Assembly: GCF_001949145.1 (NCBI RefSeq)
Contig: NW_019091379.1
Location: 1,565,285-1,629,284 of the forward strand
From: Acanthaster planci
Lineage: Eukaryota > Echinodermata > Asteroidea > Valvatida > Acanthasteridae
DNA: 64,000 nt
Reading direction: 5' to 3'
Position numbers and translations under genes: made by a program. Of the stretch, positions 51,201-59,300 are shown piece after piece; position 1 is the stretch's first letter, and each line of letters opens with the position of its first letter. Below the pieces are notes generated by a model. That model searched no databases. It was not told the DNA's origin and saw nothing but the letters and a program-made list of their open reading frames with translations.

Positions 51201-54200
51201 GTATCCATGTCTTGTCCCCTGGGCAGATCTGAGTGAAGGAATGACACTGGTCACACCCATTTTGTCCTTCTGCTTAATAAAACTTCAATATTTCTCCCTG
51301 AAAAATTTAAGGGTACACACCTGGTACATGTACATGTACGTGGTACATGTTCTGTACATTGTTCATCACTAGTGCATGTCTGAGACAACCTTTCTATTTT
51401 CTCTTCTCATAATTTCACCGATGTAAATAATGTATGTAATTCTTTAAGGAACGTTGTTGAAATGAATTACTGAAATTGTTCCAGTACATGTACATGTGTA
51501 GCATAAAGAAACGTACATGTTTTGTCAATGCTGTCAATAGAGGGTCTGCTAGGCTGCAATTTGGTAGGTCAATGCTTTTGTTCCACAGGGTAAGCACAAA
51601 GGAGGTTTCCCTGTGGAACAAAAGAACTGCCCTCCAAGATGGCTACCACAAAAAACCTCTATACATGTATGTCAGTTCTTTTGCCAACTTGCTTTTGTGT
51701 ACAATACATGTACATGTACACTTAGGATGAACATGTACATGTATGTTTCACCCTATTCCTTGCTGAGTGTAGGATTTGTCAAACATGATTGTCAGCACAA
51801 ATCACGGTAGCACTTGCAATCCACACAAGTTTAGGATTAGAAAAGTGAGCTTGTTATAAAGACAAGACCCTACCAGTCATGGTTACCTGGTTACAAGCAT
51901 CTTTTTGACACCTTGTTGAACTGACCAGAGTTTCTGTTCCCTAGGGTTGCAGGCAAATAAATACATGTAGGTCCAAAACTGCCTGCATGATTTGGAGGCT
52001 GTCAAATTCTCTGCTGTTAGAGCCTTTTGTGGCATGTGGACTGGGTGGTTTGTTAAAAGGGTGGATGAAATGCAGGGGCAGGACTGTCAGCTTGTACATT
52101 GTGAGTATTTCTGACAGTATCAGACCAATAGGCGTCTTGAACACCTGTTTTCCTGATTTTTTGAAGTGGGGATATTTATCACTGTTGTCTACGGCAGCTC
52201 ATTTACTGGTCTGGCCCCCTGGGGTCTTTATTTTCAAACGGTGGCCTACTGGCATAGCAAGGGGTTCAGGGCCATGTTTGGTTTCCCCCCTCCCCAAGTT
52301 TGTAGTGAAGATCTAATGCATTGCTGGACATGCCTATCTTTGCCTCTCTTAGAGGTACATGTACATTTTTTTTCCTTGTGAAAACTGAGTTTGTTTTAAC
52401 CATTCATGGATACCCGGTACCCTTCTTTCGCCACGATGATGTTGTATTACATTGGAAAATATTCCCAAATGTTAAGGCATACCAAAATTTTGATGAGCAT
52501 CCAAGTTTTGAATTGAAAGGCCAGACTCTAAAGTTTGCTACCTACTTTTTAAATATGGCGAGAAGCAAAAGTTGGTGTGATGCAAACTAGGTACTTCTAT
52601 CATACATGTAGGTTGAAGAACGCTGTTGAATACCTAATTACGCAAGAAGTGTACATGAATGGTACAACGTACAAGTAGCAGCAGTTGTTCACAAACTAAT
52701 CATGAAAGCACAAAAAAATGAAACAAAATGAACTAAATAATAACATAAAGGACCAGGTTTTTTTAATCAGGGATAATTTTAAAGACCTTGATTTTTTTGA
52801 ATGCTGAGAATACACCGTGCAGTTGCCTTGCTGCAAGTAAATTAAGCCAGCACTTGTTCATAACATGCACAATGCACAATTACATTTCCACAGTTTACAT
52901 ACATGTATCAATACATGTAAATACATGTATGTAGGCACAGGTTACAGTGCACCTGCTGAGATCAGCTGGAAGATGACCACTGACACACATGCAAGCTGCA
53001 GGCCTAATTACTCTTTCCGCCGAAAGATTTAATGCACAGCAAAAAAAAAATAAAATACCCTGTACAATGTGCATGTGGTGCATGCACTGTACTGTACATG
53101 TGCTGTACCACAGTGCACATGTATGTACATACAAGGGACATCCAGGTACCAAACACTGTATGCATGTACATATTTACATATGTAACATGCATAATGTGGG
53201 TGTCGAAGGGGGCTTTTGAGTACAAAGAGCTCTGCAGTTGACTTCCAATTTTTCAGGTAGGTTTTTTTGGCATGTTGGATAATTAATGTACAGGTACAAG
53301 TAAAAAAAGGTTTCTATTCACTTTCACAATTTAATCCCAGGAAAGAAATCCTGGGATTGCTGTTTGACAGCCTGGGCACAAACCCAATGAGACTGGTTTG
53401 AAATACATACAGTTGAACCTTCAGACCTGACAAATTCCATGTACCTTATTATTACAGGAACCTTATCAGGAATGAAAACAATGAAAAAAGAAGGATCAAG
53501 ACCTAACAATTTCCTTGTTATAAGCAGAATCTTGTTTTAACAGTGTTCTTATTAACAAGGTTCGAGTGTATCCTGTTCTCTAGGTGAATACCGGTACCTT
53601 AATATTTTCATGGCTAAATTTGACTTTTCAGGACAATTTATTGCTTTCAAATGGCTAAAACTAACACTAGGTCACTGTCGCGAGAAGTTAGTGGCAGTAG
53701 AGAATTCTTTCGCAATCCTGTGTGCATGAATCTGCCGCATCTCTACTGCAGGCATAACCGCATAAGTACATATATTTTGTAGTAATTTAATTTTATAATG
53801 CATTATGGGGCCAAGGCACATTTGGTCAATCTGTGTCATTGCTCAATCTTTGCCCAATAAAAGAAATTGACAGTATCGTTGAAATACGCAAGGCCGGGGG
53901 GAAGTTCTTGGGATTGGTGTACTGGGCACCGCATTCCTATAATAGAACAGAAACTTCTTAACTTTTGGACTCGGAAATATTATGGATTGATCGAAGCGGG
54001 CAAGGGGAGCAACCTCGTCCCCCTGATGTTGAGCAGTGTGCCTATACATGTACATGTACGTGCATGAACCTATAGGTAGGCTACTCTCTTTTGGAAGCCG
54101 AAATGGAAATACATGTATTGACTGGTCATCAGGATCCCAATTGCAATTTTCTTCCCATATGGTGCATAGCAAAATTCACAAAGGCTGGGTCCTGTAGCGA

Positions 54201-55541
54201 ATAGAGACCAGTTTAACTGGAAATCAAGTAACCACTGAGGATGAGGTTGAGGAAAACGTGGCGATGGTGCAGTGGCGTGTCTAGTGAGGGGGCAGGGGGG
54301 CAACTGGCCCGGATGGAATTTTTTTTCCAAAGAATACAGTGTTTCACACCGGTAGGTGAGTAGGAAAGAAAGTAAACTGTATAGTTATCAAATATTATGA
54401 CCAAAACCCTTTGGAAGAGAATAACACCACAAAATAAAAGCAAGGATATTGCGACCGGTGAGTCAGGCTTTTGACATTTTTTCTCTCTCTCCCAACATCA
54501 TGATGAATGAGCCTGAACCTGCATTCGCTTTTGAATTTGCCTCCCCCTTCCCCCCCGAACACCAAAAGTCTTGACAGCTGTTCCATGTCAAGACATATGT
54601 AATAAATGGACTGGGGGATAAGATACTGCATGTACCAATGGGCTCTTCCAAAACTTTGGCAGCACTTTAGATGTCTTGACATGGAACAGCCGTCGAGACG
54701 ATGAGGGGTCAAGTGACGTATTGTTCAATGACCTTATTTTAAAGATGGCAACTGAGAGAGCGAACCTGTTAGATTGAATGGATAAAGGCAAAAAGACTGG
54801 AAAATACTAGAATAACGTGAGTGAAATCATTCAATAAATGGTTTTTAGAAAACGAAAAAGTCAAGAATCATTTTCGTGTGCAAAAGAAATTGCGCCCACG
54901 ATGATAAGTGGGTGTGCCGAAATGTTCAATACGCCTACACGAAATTGCGTATACAGATGTGTGGCTAAGGATGGATCGGGAGTGAGAGTCCGTGCCACAC
55001 TAGTGGGGCTAATTTTCTCCCAATTAACATTCTATACAAAAAGAAGGACCGGTCAGCAAAACTATGAAAACATTATGGCCCGAGGTTGCACCGGCATCTT
55101 TTGTCATTACTGTTGTTTGTCAGAATAACAGAAACAGCAAGAAATGGAGGGATCAAAAAAAAATCAACCCATTTCTTTTATTAATATAGAAAGTCAAGAC
55201 TGAGTTACGCGACTTAAGGGGATAGCATTTGTCAACTTCTTCAACATGTGAAGTTGGCCTACTGTACTGTACATGTACTTCTAGCAAAGTGTATCCCACA
55301 TGAGCAACTTACCCCTGGGGCCCGTCGTCCGCCGCACTTCCACGAACGGACCCCATGGGGGTTGGCCTAACGTACCTACATGTTTACAAAAAAGCCCGTG
55401 TATTGTAGGCCTAAAAAGTAACACACTGGCAAAAATTAAATATCTCACCTCACTGCGAGCTGGCGGTCGATTGACGCAAACATTCGCTGTTACCACGCCG
55501 AAAATATACAAATGAGAAAGAAAAACAACGAGTGCCCCCAT
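27136..55541 (-). CDS. LMLN: Leishmanolysin-like metallopeptidase (M8, LMLN/invadolysin) with C-terminal WAP module, at least 16 exons, 3' end not placed
   Basis: Zinc endopeptidase of the M8 family; in flies and vertebrates invadolysin is linked to cell migration, mitosis and lipid droplets. Sixteen exons join in phase: 55449-55541, 47555-47692, 41499-41584, 40099-40216, 38142-38320, 37586-37691, 36339-36433, 35649-35766, 34852-34959, 33425-33612, 32934-33066, 31127-31216, 30444-30513, 29218-29348, 27727-27934 and 27136-27285. They give 670 residues so far; vertebrate LMLN is about 650-690. Residues 1-19 form a signal peptide ([19 protein letters not shown]), so the product is secretory. Cys22 could be a cysteine switch. 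The zinc motif is HEIIHSLGF (His234, Glu235, His238), with third ligand His340 in [10 protein letters not shown] and Met-turn NEAMTG (Met351). Residues 552-620 are the M8 Cys-rich C-terminal region. Residues 628-661 carry eight cysteines in WAP spacing. The last exon ends in phase 1 at a strong donor, so at least one more exon exists. Confidence 0.94.
27727..27934 (-). CDS. LMLN: LMLN exon 15 (Cys-rich C-terminal region)
   Basis: Acceptor CCCGATCAG, donor CGAG|GTAAGG, ends in phase 1. Encodes [19 protein letters not shown], then [17 protein letters not shown] and CPPEEVP, matching the SCS-GLKV...LCPSC-ELC-CPPE end of vertebrate LMLN. Confidence 0.94.
28817..28896. repeat. Short hairpin repeat
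   Basis: GGACACAGTTGGGGGCGCT is paired with AGACACAATAGGAGGGCGCT read from the other strand; the loop is about 40 bp. A MITE-like relic in LMLN intron 14. Confidence 0.5.
28930..29217 (-). pseudogene. Decayed partial duplicates of LMLN exon 14 and flanking intron
   Basis: The block GGGCTTGCCTCCAGGAATC (plus strand) recurs at 28941, 29098 (GGGCTGGCCTCCAGGAATC) and 29268 inside the true exon, at spacings of 157 and 170. Intron-side blocks (CCTCCCACT, CACCTGATAGCAGCCTGCTC) also recur. Copy 2 on the minus strand reads [16 protein letters not shown], then a TGA where the true exon has the TGG for Trp, then RAGCYQ. So it is a dead copy of the exon's 3' half. Copy 3 (28930-28960) is only a stub. 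Confidence 0.8.
29218..29348 (-). CDS. LMLN: LMLN exon 14
   Basis: Acceptor TTGCACCAG, donor CAG|GTGGGT, phase 0. Encodes [20 protein letters not shown] and [10 protein letters not shown], aligning with the YG-HS-C...WG-GCYQ block. A decayed partial copy lies in the next intron at about 29046-29115. Confidence 0.9.
30444..30513 (-). CDS. LMLN: LMLN exon 13
   Basis: Acceptor CTTTATCAG, donor A|GTAAGT, ends in phase 1. Encodes [20 protein letters not shown]. Conservation is low, but length, phase and Cys position fit the family. Confidence 0.8.
31127..31216 (-). CDS. LMLN: LMLN exon 12
   Basis: Acceptor CATGCACAG, donor CAG|GTAAAT, 30 codons. Encodes [18 protein letters not shown] and [10 protein letters not shown], matching the GGS-EIADYCPF block. 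Confidence 0.94.
32159..32228. mobile_element. TTAA-bounded mini-element, family B, copy 1
   Basis: 70 bp: TTAACCCTAACCCCCCAAGG at the left and TTAACCCTAACAGTCCCAAA as reverse complement of the right. Bounded by TTAA on both sides. Lies in LMLN intron 11. Confidence 0.65.
32934..33066 (-). CDS. LMLN: LMLN exon 11
   Basis: Acceptor TTCTTGCAG, donor CAG|GTATGC, phase 0, 45 codons with the split Ala. Encodes [18 protein letters not shown] and [20 protein letters not shown]. Confidence 0.94.
33425..33612 (-). CDS. LMLN: LMLN exon 10 (Met-turn)
   Basis: Acceptor ACAACAG, donor GC|GTAAGT, ends in phase 2. Encodes [19 protein letters not shown], then [19 protein letters not shown] and [18 protein letters not shown]; the Met-turn is at Met351. 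Confidence 0.96.
33696..34244. repeat. 25-bp minisatellite interrupted by an assembly gap
   Basis: The unit ACAAGTCCCTGTATTAAAGTCCATC recurs about three times before the gap at 33772-34210, and once or twice after it. The gap (439 N) therefore sits inside the array and its true length is unknown. Lies in LMLN intron 9. Confidence 0.85.
33772..34210. other. Assembly gap (439 N)
   Basis: Run of N within a tandem repeat; no sequence information. Open frames crossing it are artefacts. Confidence 0.99.
34419..34566 (+). mobile_element. tRNA-derived SINE-like element
   Basis: The A-box-like TGGTCGAGTGGTTAAGACG and B-box GGTTCAAGTCC are spaced as in a tRNA gene, followed by ACCCGAGTACG and a non-tRNA tail (TTTTTTCACAAGCC...). 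The anticodon stem and acceptor stem do not pair properly, so I call it a SINE head rather than a functional tRNA. The 3' boundary is uncertain. Confidence 0.6.
34852..34959 (-). CDS. LMLN: LMLN exon 9 (third zinc ligand)
   Basis: Acceptor TTTTTAG, donor GAG|GTAAGA, 36 codons. Encodes [20 protein letters not shown] and [16 protein letters not shown], with the third zinc ligand His in LTHFEKR. Confidence 0.95.
35361..35609. mobile_element. MITE, family C, copy 1
   Basis: About 249 bp with inverted ends: GGGTAATTCCAGAAATTTGG then GGTCCA at the left, and AGGTAATTCCAGAAATTAGG then GGTCCA as reverse complement of the right. Lies in LMLN intron 8. The interior matches 40772-41016 in the opposite orientation. 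Confidence 0.8.
35649..35766 (-). CDS. LMLN: LMLN exon 8
   Basis: Acceptor TTTTGTCAG, donor GCG|GTAAGT, phase 0. Encodes [20 protein letters not shown] and [15 protein letters not shown], aligning to the family segment ending in the VTP motif. Confidence 0.93.
36339..36433 (-). CDS. LMLN: LMLN exon 7
   Basis: Acceptor TATCTTCAG, donor AAG|GTAAGT, ends in phase 2. Begins GF, completing the zinc motif, then encodes [19 protein letters not shown] and GLPPFNE. Confidence 0.93.
37586..37691 (-). CDS. LMLN: LMLN exon 6 (HExxH zinc motif)
   Basis: Acceptor CTCCCCAG, donor TTG|GTAAGC, phase 0. Encodes [11 protein letters not shown] and the zinc-binding helix [11 protein letters not shown]. The extended HExxHxxGF motif is split by the following intron. 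Confidence 0.96.
38142..38320 (-). CDS. LMLN: LMLN exon 5
   Basis: Acceptor CACATTAG, donor TAG|GTTGGT, ends in phase 2. Encodes [30 protein letters not shown] and [12 protein letters not shown], the start of the catalytic domain. Confidence 0.92.
38795..39242. mobile_element. TTAA-bounded element, family B, copy 2 (long form)
   Basis: 448 bp: TTAACCCTAACTACCCCAAA at the left and TTAACTCTAACCCCCTAGG as reverse complement of the right. The interior contains a recurring motif (TTGAATTTTGTGNGANTTGGG and GCAGGTTTGGTAC variants). Lies in LMLN intron 4. Confidence 0.55.
40099..40216 (-). CDS. LMLN: LMLN exon 4
   Basis: Acceptor GACCACAG, donor CAC|GTAAGT, phase 0. Encodes [18 protein letters not shown] and [12 protein letters not shown], the conserved CG-VTIP-EHL region of the propeptide/catalytic border. 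Confidence 0.9.
40772..41016. mobile_element. MITE, family C, copy 2 (inverted)
   Basis: Read on the minus strand it begins GGGTAATTTCAGAAATTAGG and contains GTCCCTGTCACATCTGAC, TTTGAAATCAATTCCG and AACAAAGGCCAGATGTAACA, all shared with 35361-35609. The other end has lost its outer inverted repeat beyond GGGTCCA. Lies in LMLN intron 3. Confidence 0.75.
41499..41584 (-). CDS. LMLN: LMLN exon 3
   Basis: Acceptor TTTTGCAG, donor CAG|GTAATT, ends in phase 2. Encodes [17 protein letters not shown] and GPIRLN, matching the LLPKAV...GPIRL segment of the family. Confidence 0.9.
43443..43494. repeat. Microsatellite (CATGTGCATGTA)n
   Basis: Three to four copies of a 12-bp unit alternating ACATGT and GCATGT; it is an extension of the TACATGTA motif common in this window. 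Confidence 0.85.
43652..43748. repeat. Inverted repeat, MITE-like
   Basis: TTTCACCACGAAGTGA at the left and its exact inverse TCACTTCGTGGTGAAA at the right, about 97 bp end to end. Confidence 0.65.
46426..46494. mobile_element. TTAA-bounded mini-element, family B, copy 3
   Basis: 69 bp: TTAAGCCTAACCATGC at the left and TTAACCCTAACCCCCAAGGG as reverse complement of the right. Shares its right end with the left end of 32159-32228. Confidence 0.55.
46641..47546. mobile_element. Terminal-inverted-repeat transposon relic spanning an assembly gap
   Basis: TAACAGTGCGTTCCCACTTGA starts at about 46641, and TCAAGTGGGAACGCACTGTTA ends at about 47546: a perfect inverted repeat of 20 or more bases. Together they delimit about 0.9 kb including 516 N. 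The right end nearly touches the LMLN exon 2 donor. No transposase is visible in the sequenced part. Confidence 0.75.
46672..47187. other. Assembly gap (516 N)
   Basis: Run of N inside the inverted-repeat element at 46641-47546. Open frames crossing it are artefacts. Confidence 0.99.
47555..47692 (-). CDS. LMLN: LMLN exon 2 (propeptide)
   Basis: Acceptor TTAATACAG, donor AAG|GTTTGT, 46 codons. Encodes [12 protein letters not shown] and [18 protein letters not shown], matching the conserved LMLN N-terminal segment. The donor is weak, and a transposon end begins 6 bp after its GTTTGT sequence's first three bases are passed, at about 47546. Confidence 0.9.
49387..49421. repeat. Short perfect hairpin
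   Basis: TGTTGAGGGCGC and GCGCTCTCAACA pair around an 8-base loop (one mismatch). Probably a transposon relic. Confidence 0.5.
50242..50300. mobile_element. TTAA-bounded mini-element, family B, copy 4
   Basis: 59 bp, almost fully palindromic: TTAACCCTAACAGTCCTCAA at the left and TTAACCCTAAGAGTCCCCAA as reverse complement of the right, both followed by TCCT. Confidence 0.75.
51537..51662. mobile_element. Foldback MITE, family E, copy 2
   Basis: 126 bp. The right arm GAGGTTTCCCTGTGGAACAA is inverse to CTTTTGTTCCACAGGG in the left arm; ends ATAGAGG/CCTCTAT. Same family and orientation as 22295-22419. Confidence 0.8.
54568..54700. repeat. Inverted repeat, MITE-like
   Basis: GTCTTGACAGCTGTTCCATG then TCAAGACAT at the left; the reverse complement of the right reads GTCTCGACGGCTGTTCCATG then TCAAGACAT. 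The arm is about 29 bp. Confidence 0.7.
55449..55541 (-). CDS. LMLN: LMLN exon 1 (signal peptide)
   Basis: 31 codons ending [10 protein letters not shown] at donor GAG|GTGAGA, phase 0. The ATG at 55539-55541 gives the best signal peptide; an in-frame ATG 11 codons upstream would precede it with a less typical start. A GC-rich patch lies just upstream. Confidence 0.75.
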
Positions 55542-55688
55542 ATTTTCGGACCCAAACGTACCCCCGAAAAACACACTTATAATTTCTCTATCATATTTAA
55601 CTGAAATGACAGCTTTGAAGCGCCAGCCAAGATCGTACGTATATGCGTACGCGGAAGCTCGAAGAGAGACAGCGCTGGCAACGCTGCA

Positions 55689-55706
55689 CGCCGCCCTCTA
55701 CTGGCA
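55689..55706. promoter_or_regulatory. CTCF-like motif upstream of LMLN
   Basis: CGCCGCCCTCTACTGGCA fits the CTCF core in reverse orientation well by eye. It lies about 150 bp upstream of the LMLN start codon in a GC-rich patch (55620-55730) that is a plausible promoter. Confidence 0.4.
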
Positions 55707-57688
55707 CCCAGCTCCCGCCGGAACAAAAAAAAAAAGATTATTACAACAATAGCATAAAACGTAACCAAATGGGCCCTGGGAAACCCTCAAAAATGAGTAA
55801 GCATATTTGTGACCATCCAAATCACCCCGTTTCTATGATAACAATTATCAATAAAAAACCCCGCATGTACACATGCTTCAACAGCTTTGATAAAGTGTCA
55901 TTCAAAAACGGATTTCAAAGATATAAGGCCTAGTTCAAAAAATTAACTAACAAGGAACCTTTTACTTCCAAAACATATTTTGCTGAAATACTGAAAATCT
56001 ACCCATCGACATCTACAGACATCTATCATAAAACCTGTTTACGAAATGTCCCGAAAAATTTGAAATTTCACTTCTTGACCGTACCACGGGCATCTAAATA
56101 AACTTGTTCAAGAAGCTGCACACCGCCCTCTGTTGACCCTGGATGTTCGAACACAATTGCATTGTACTAATTAAGACTTTATTTTTAGGGAGAAAAATTA
56201 TGTTTCGTACATGAAAGTGGTCTGATTCTCAGACCCTAACATCTCGGATCGAAACTAAATTCAGATACATCTAGGTCTAATAGTCGCCACTGTCACCAAA
56301 AATTCATTCCCGTTTCCAAGAATTTCAGAATCTACATGGCCAAAACTTTCCTTACCGATTTTCAAGTTGATTTTTGGGTAATGTTGTCATTGTCAGTAAG
56401 TATCGCGGGCAGATTTACCCATTATGCATCACTATTCGAGTTCCTCACTTTTTCAGTTTTTTTGGTGCCGCCTTTGTTGTCCCAGTTACAGTCGCTGTTT
56501 TAGATTCATTGCTGGAGATCAGTTCTTGGTTGGCCGGGGATTGCTGTAAATCTTTAAATTAACCAAACTGAAGAGTGACCAGTCGTTAAAGTCAATGTGT
56601 GTAATGGAACTGAATCACCATCATCGAATATAAAAATTATTCCGAAGTTTTCGCGACAAGTGGCCATTTTGGATCCGAACATGGATGCAGAATTATATAG
56701 CCAGGTGGCTTTGTATGGATTCGTATATCTCCCATCCATCGGAATGCTTCCCCTCTATGGATCTCACCTCTCAAATGAAGCAGGAAAATAAAGCTGTTGG
56801 AATGGCTTTCACGGGTTATGCAAAAGTGGAACTAAAATCGTTATATCTTTTCTGGGGGGGGGGTTCCTGTATTGTGAAGAGGCAAAGAAGTTGAGAAGTA
56901 ATATTCATGCGATCTCTGTCGTCTTCAAGTGTTTGGGCTAAATTCTTGGTGTTTTCACACCTCGAAAAGAATGAAAATGTGTTTTAAGAAAAACTGGGCT
57001 CTTTGGGGGGGGGGGGCTTTGGTCCCGCATGGGATCTGCTCTATGGCGATTAGATAAATAAATCTACTTTATTCATCATTACAAAATCATTATACTGCAG
57101 TACTCTATTGAACGCTTCTCATTTCCATCACGCACGGGTATAAATCCCAGGTGGGGTGGTATAACCAACCCCACACCCTGGGGGGGCTATTGAATTACCC
57201 ACCACCACCACCACACACACACCCTTTATGTGATGAGCAAAATAATGTTAAGTGGATTGAGAAGAACTTTTAGGACTTCCCAACGACTAAAATGTTTGCA
57301 ATGTTACTAAACAGGGGAAACAATTTTACAAAGCCATAAATGTTCCATTACAATGTAAAATCCTACATGAATTTGATACACATTACAGATGTACATCTTT
57401 ACCATGAACATCGCCCCCTATATAGAGTACACAATGATCATACCCCCGCCTCGCTTTTCAAATTTCCATGGCCAGTGAGTCACCCCCCCAGCTTTACCTA
57501 CCCTCCCCCTAATTTCTAGCACTGATTTACACTACTGCCATCATGGGATCTTTAACATAAAAACCCTTAATTAAGTCACGCGTGAATCTTTATATTTTCG
57601 TTTCGTTTTATATGGAATTCCATTACTACCATTCTACGCGTTGCATATGTGGGGTTGTTGGTTGAGTCTGTAGCCACATAAGCCGTCA

Positions 57689-57735
57689 GCGGCACATAGT
57701 TGCGTCGTGCCGTCGCATCGTCGTCGCATCGTCGA
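57689..57735 (+). repeat. GTCGCATC-type simple repeat
   Basis: Variants of GCCGTCGCATCGTCGTCGCA in tandem. The same repeat in reverse orientation occurs at 59183-59300. Confidence 0.7.
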
Positions 57736-58315
57736 TTCAACATTTCTGTGATTTTTTCGGTATTTTGTAGATGGCGCTGTTTTGATGGCAGCCACAGACT
57801 TGATGATATCGATTCTACCTGTTGCAATTCTATCTGTTCAACGATTTATAAAAATTCGCGCAATTTCTCACGTTGTGGAGAAGGTATTGCAAGTCTCTTG
57901 CGATGTATACAATTTATGGAGTCTTTTTAGTATTTTTCTTGCTAGAACTAGTTTTGCTTGAAAAAGATGAACGCAACTTTATGAGATTCGCAACTAATGA
58001 GCCGTTTGCGCTGGAAACTGGACAGTATCCTTTTATGACTTCATGCATGAAGTTTTTCGGTGCCTATCCTACCAACTTCAATGCAGGGTGCTTTCCATTT
58101 CCCTGAAAATTATACATTAATTTTGCTCTGTTTGTGGTACTCTTTTGTGTATGATGTTATACAGATAAAACCCTAAAAATGCTGGGGGGAGGGAGTACCC
58201 AGTTACTTGGATTGCATGGGTCTGGCCGGCATTTTCCCTTTAAATCATTAAAACTCAAATGTTGCAGAAGGAACAGTGATGTCGACATCAACAGTTGATA
58301 CGGTTCAGTTATTTC

Positions 58316-58340
58316 NNNNNNNNNNNNNNNNNNNNNNNNN
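58316..58340. other. Assembly gap (25 N)
   Basis: Short run of N. Confidence 0.99.
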
Positions 58341-58521
58341 TTCTTTCCAAAATTAACGACCTTCTCTAGTACTGTACATGATGCCATTTTCCACTCCCTT
58401 ACTCATGTAACAGTTCCTGAGCAGTCCATTACTTCGATTTTATGAATTAGTTTGTCATGTAACTTTCCCCCACTTCACGTTCAATGATTTCTCAAAATTT
58501 GCATATGATTTAACTATTCAC

Positions 58522-58731
58522 CTTGGCATAATTGTCAGCAGATGAGCTGGTCTCAGTACCGTTATTTTGGAGCAGATTATACCTATCCTGAAATTTGTGG
58601 CATTCTGGAGATTTGACACGGTGTGCATTCCAGTTATTGAATGAATGTTGCTCCCACAAGTGCTTGAGAGGAATGTTCCTCAGGCCAGACTTTTTTAATT
58701 TCTTGGTCCTCGAGTTTTTAGGCAAGAACAT
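58522..58731 (-). CDS. Weak candidate coding exon, unrecognised
   Basis: Open frame of about 70 codons from an ATG, starting MFLPKNSRTKKLKKSGL and ending SSSADNYAK at a plausible donor AAG|GTGAAT. The composition looks protein-like (basic start, mixed polar body), but I recognise no family. No partner exon was found before the LMLN gene, so this may be chance. Confidence 0.2.
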
Positions 58732-59182
58732 TTAGAGTGGAGGGCGAAAAAAGTATGTATATATATATTTAGTCCCTCAAAATGTCAGTTGCCACATTTA
58801 AGAGCGGAGGAAAAAACATATTTTGGAAATGAAAGGACAAATTAAAAATAAAGAAAATAAAATTCCATTTTAAAGCTATTTCATCAATTTTTCAGAGCGG
58901 CGACTCCGAGAACATGCAAAAAAATATTTTTTTTTTCATAGCTTCTCATCGGCGGCTCTAGGACCAAGAAATAAAAGGTGTCCTCCTTAACAAAACATGA
59001 AATTGTCCATGAGTTAAAAATGCCTTCCAAAGATATGTAATACAAAACTGCTGGAAACTGCTTGATGACTACATGACCTGAAATACGAATCTCAAAATAT
59101 GGAGGGCCTGACGTTTCAATCCAAACAGAATCTTTCTGAATCTTTCTAAAAAAAATGAACAGGCCTACAGATTGCAAATACA

Positions 59183-59300
59183 ACGATGCGACGGCACGAC
59201 CATGCGACGGCGCGACGATGCAACGCGACGGCGGGACGATGCAACAACTGCAACGATGTGAAGATGCAACGATGCGACGCGGCGGCACGACGATGTGACG
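59183..59300 (-). repeat. GCGACGATG-type simple repeat
   Basis: Degenerate tandem units such as GATGCGACGGCACGAC and GATGCAACGCGACGG; unit about 8-16 bp. Inverse of the repeat at 57689-57735. Confidence 0.75.

Larger units (their letters stand above)
47693..55448 (-). other. LMLN intron 1
   Basis: About 7.8 kb, GT-AG. Contains a hairpin at 49387-49421, a family B mini-element at 50242-50300, a family E foldback at 51537-51662, an inverted repeat at 54568-54700 and many TACATGTA palindromes. Open frames at 51987-52316, 52321-52590 and 54838-55128 show no family I recognise. Confidence 0.6.

Noticed and set aside
54838..55128. 96-codon plus-strand frame with several cysteines in LMLN intron 1
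   Set aside because: No domain recognised and no splice partner; opposite strand to the host gene without further support.
57873..58106. Frame containing MYTIYGVFLVFFLLELVLL, which looks like a signal peptide
   Set aside because: AT-rich sequence easily yields hydrophobic starts; no downstream exon or family match could be found.
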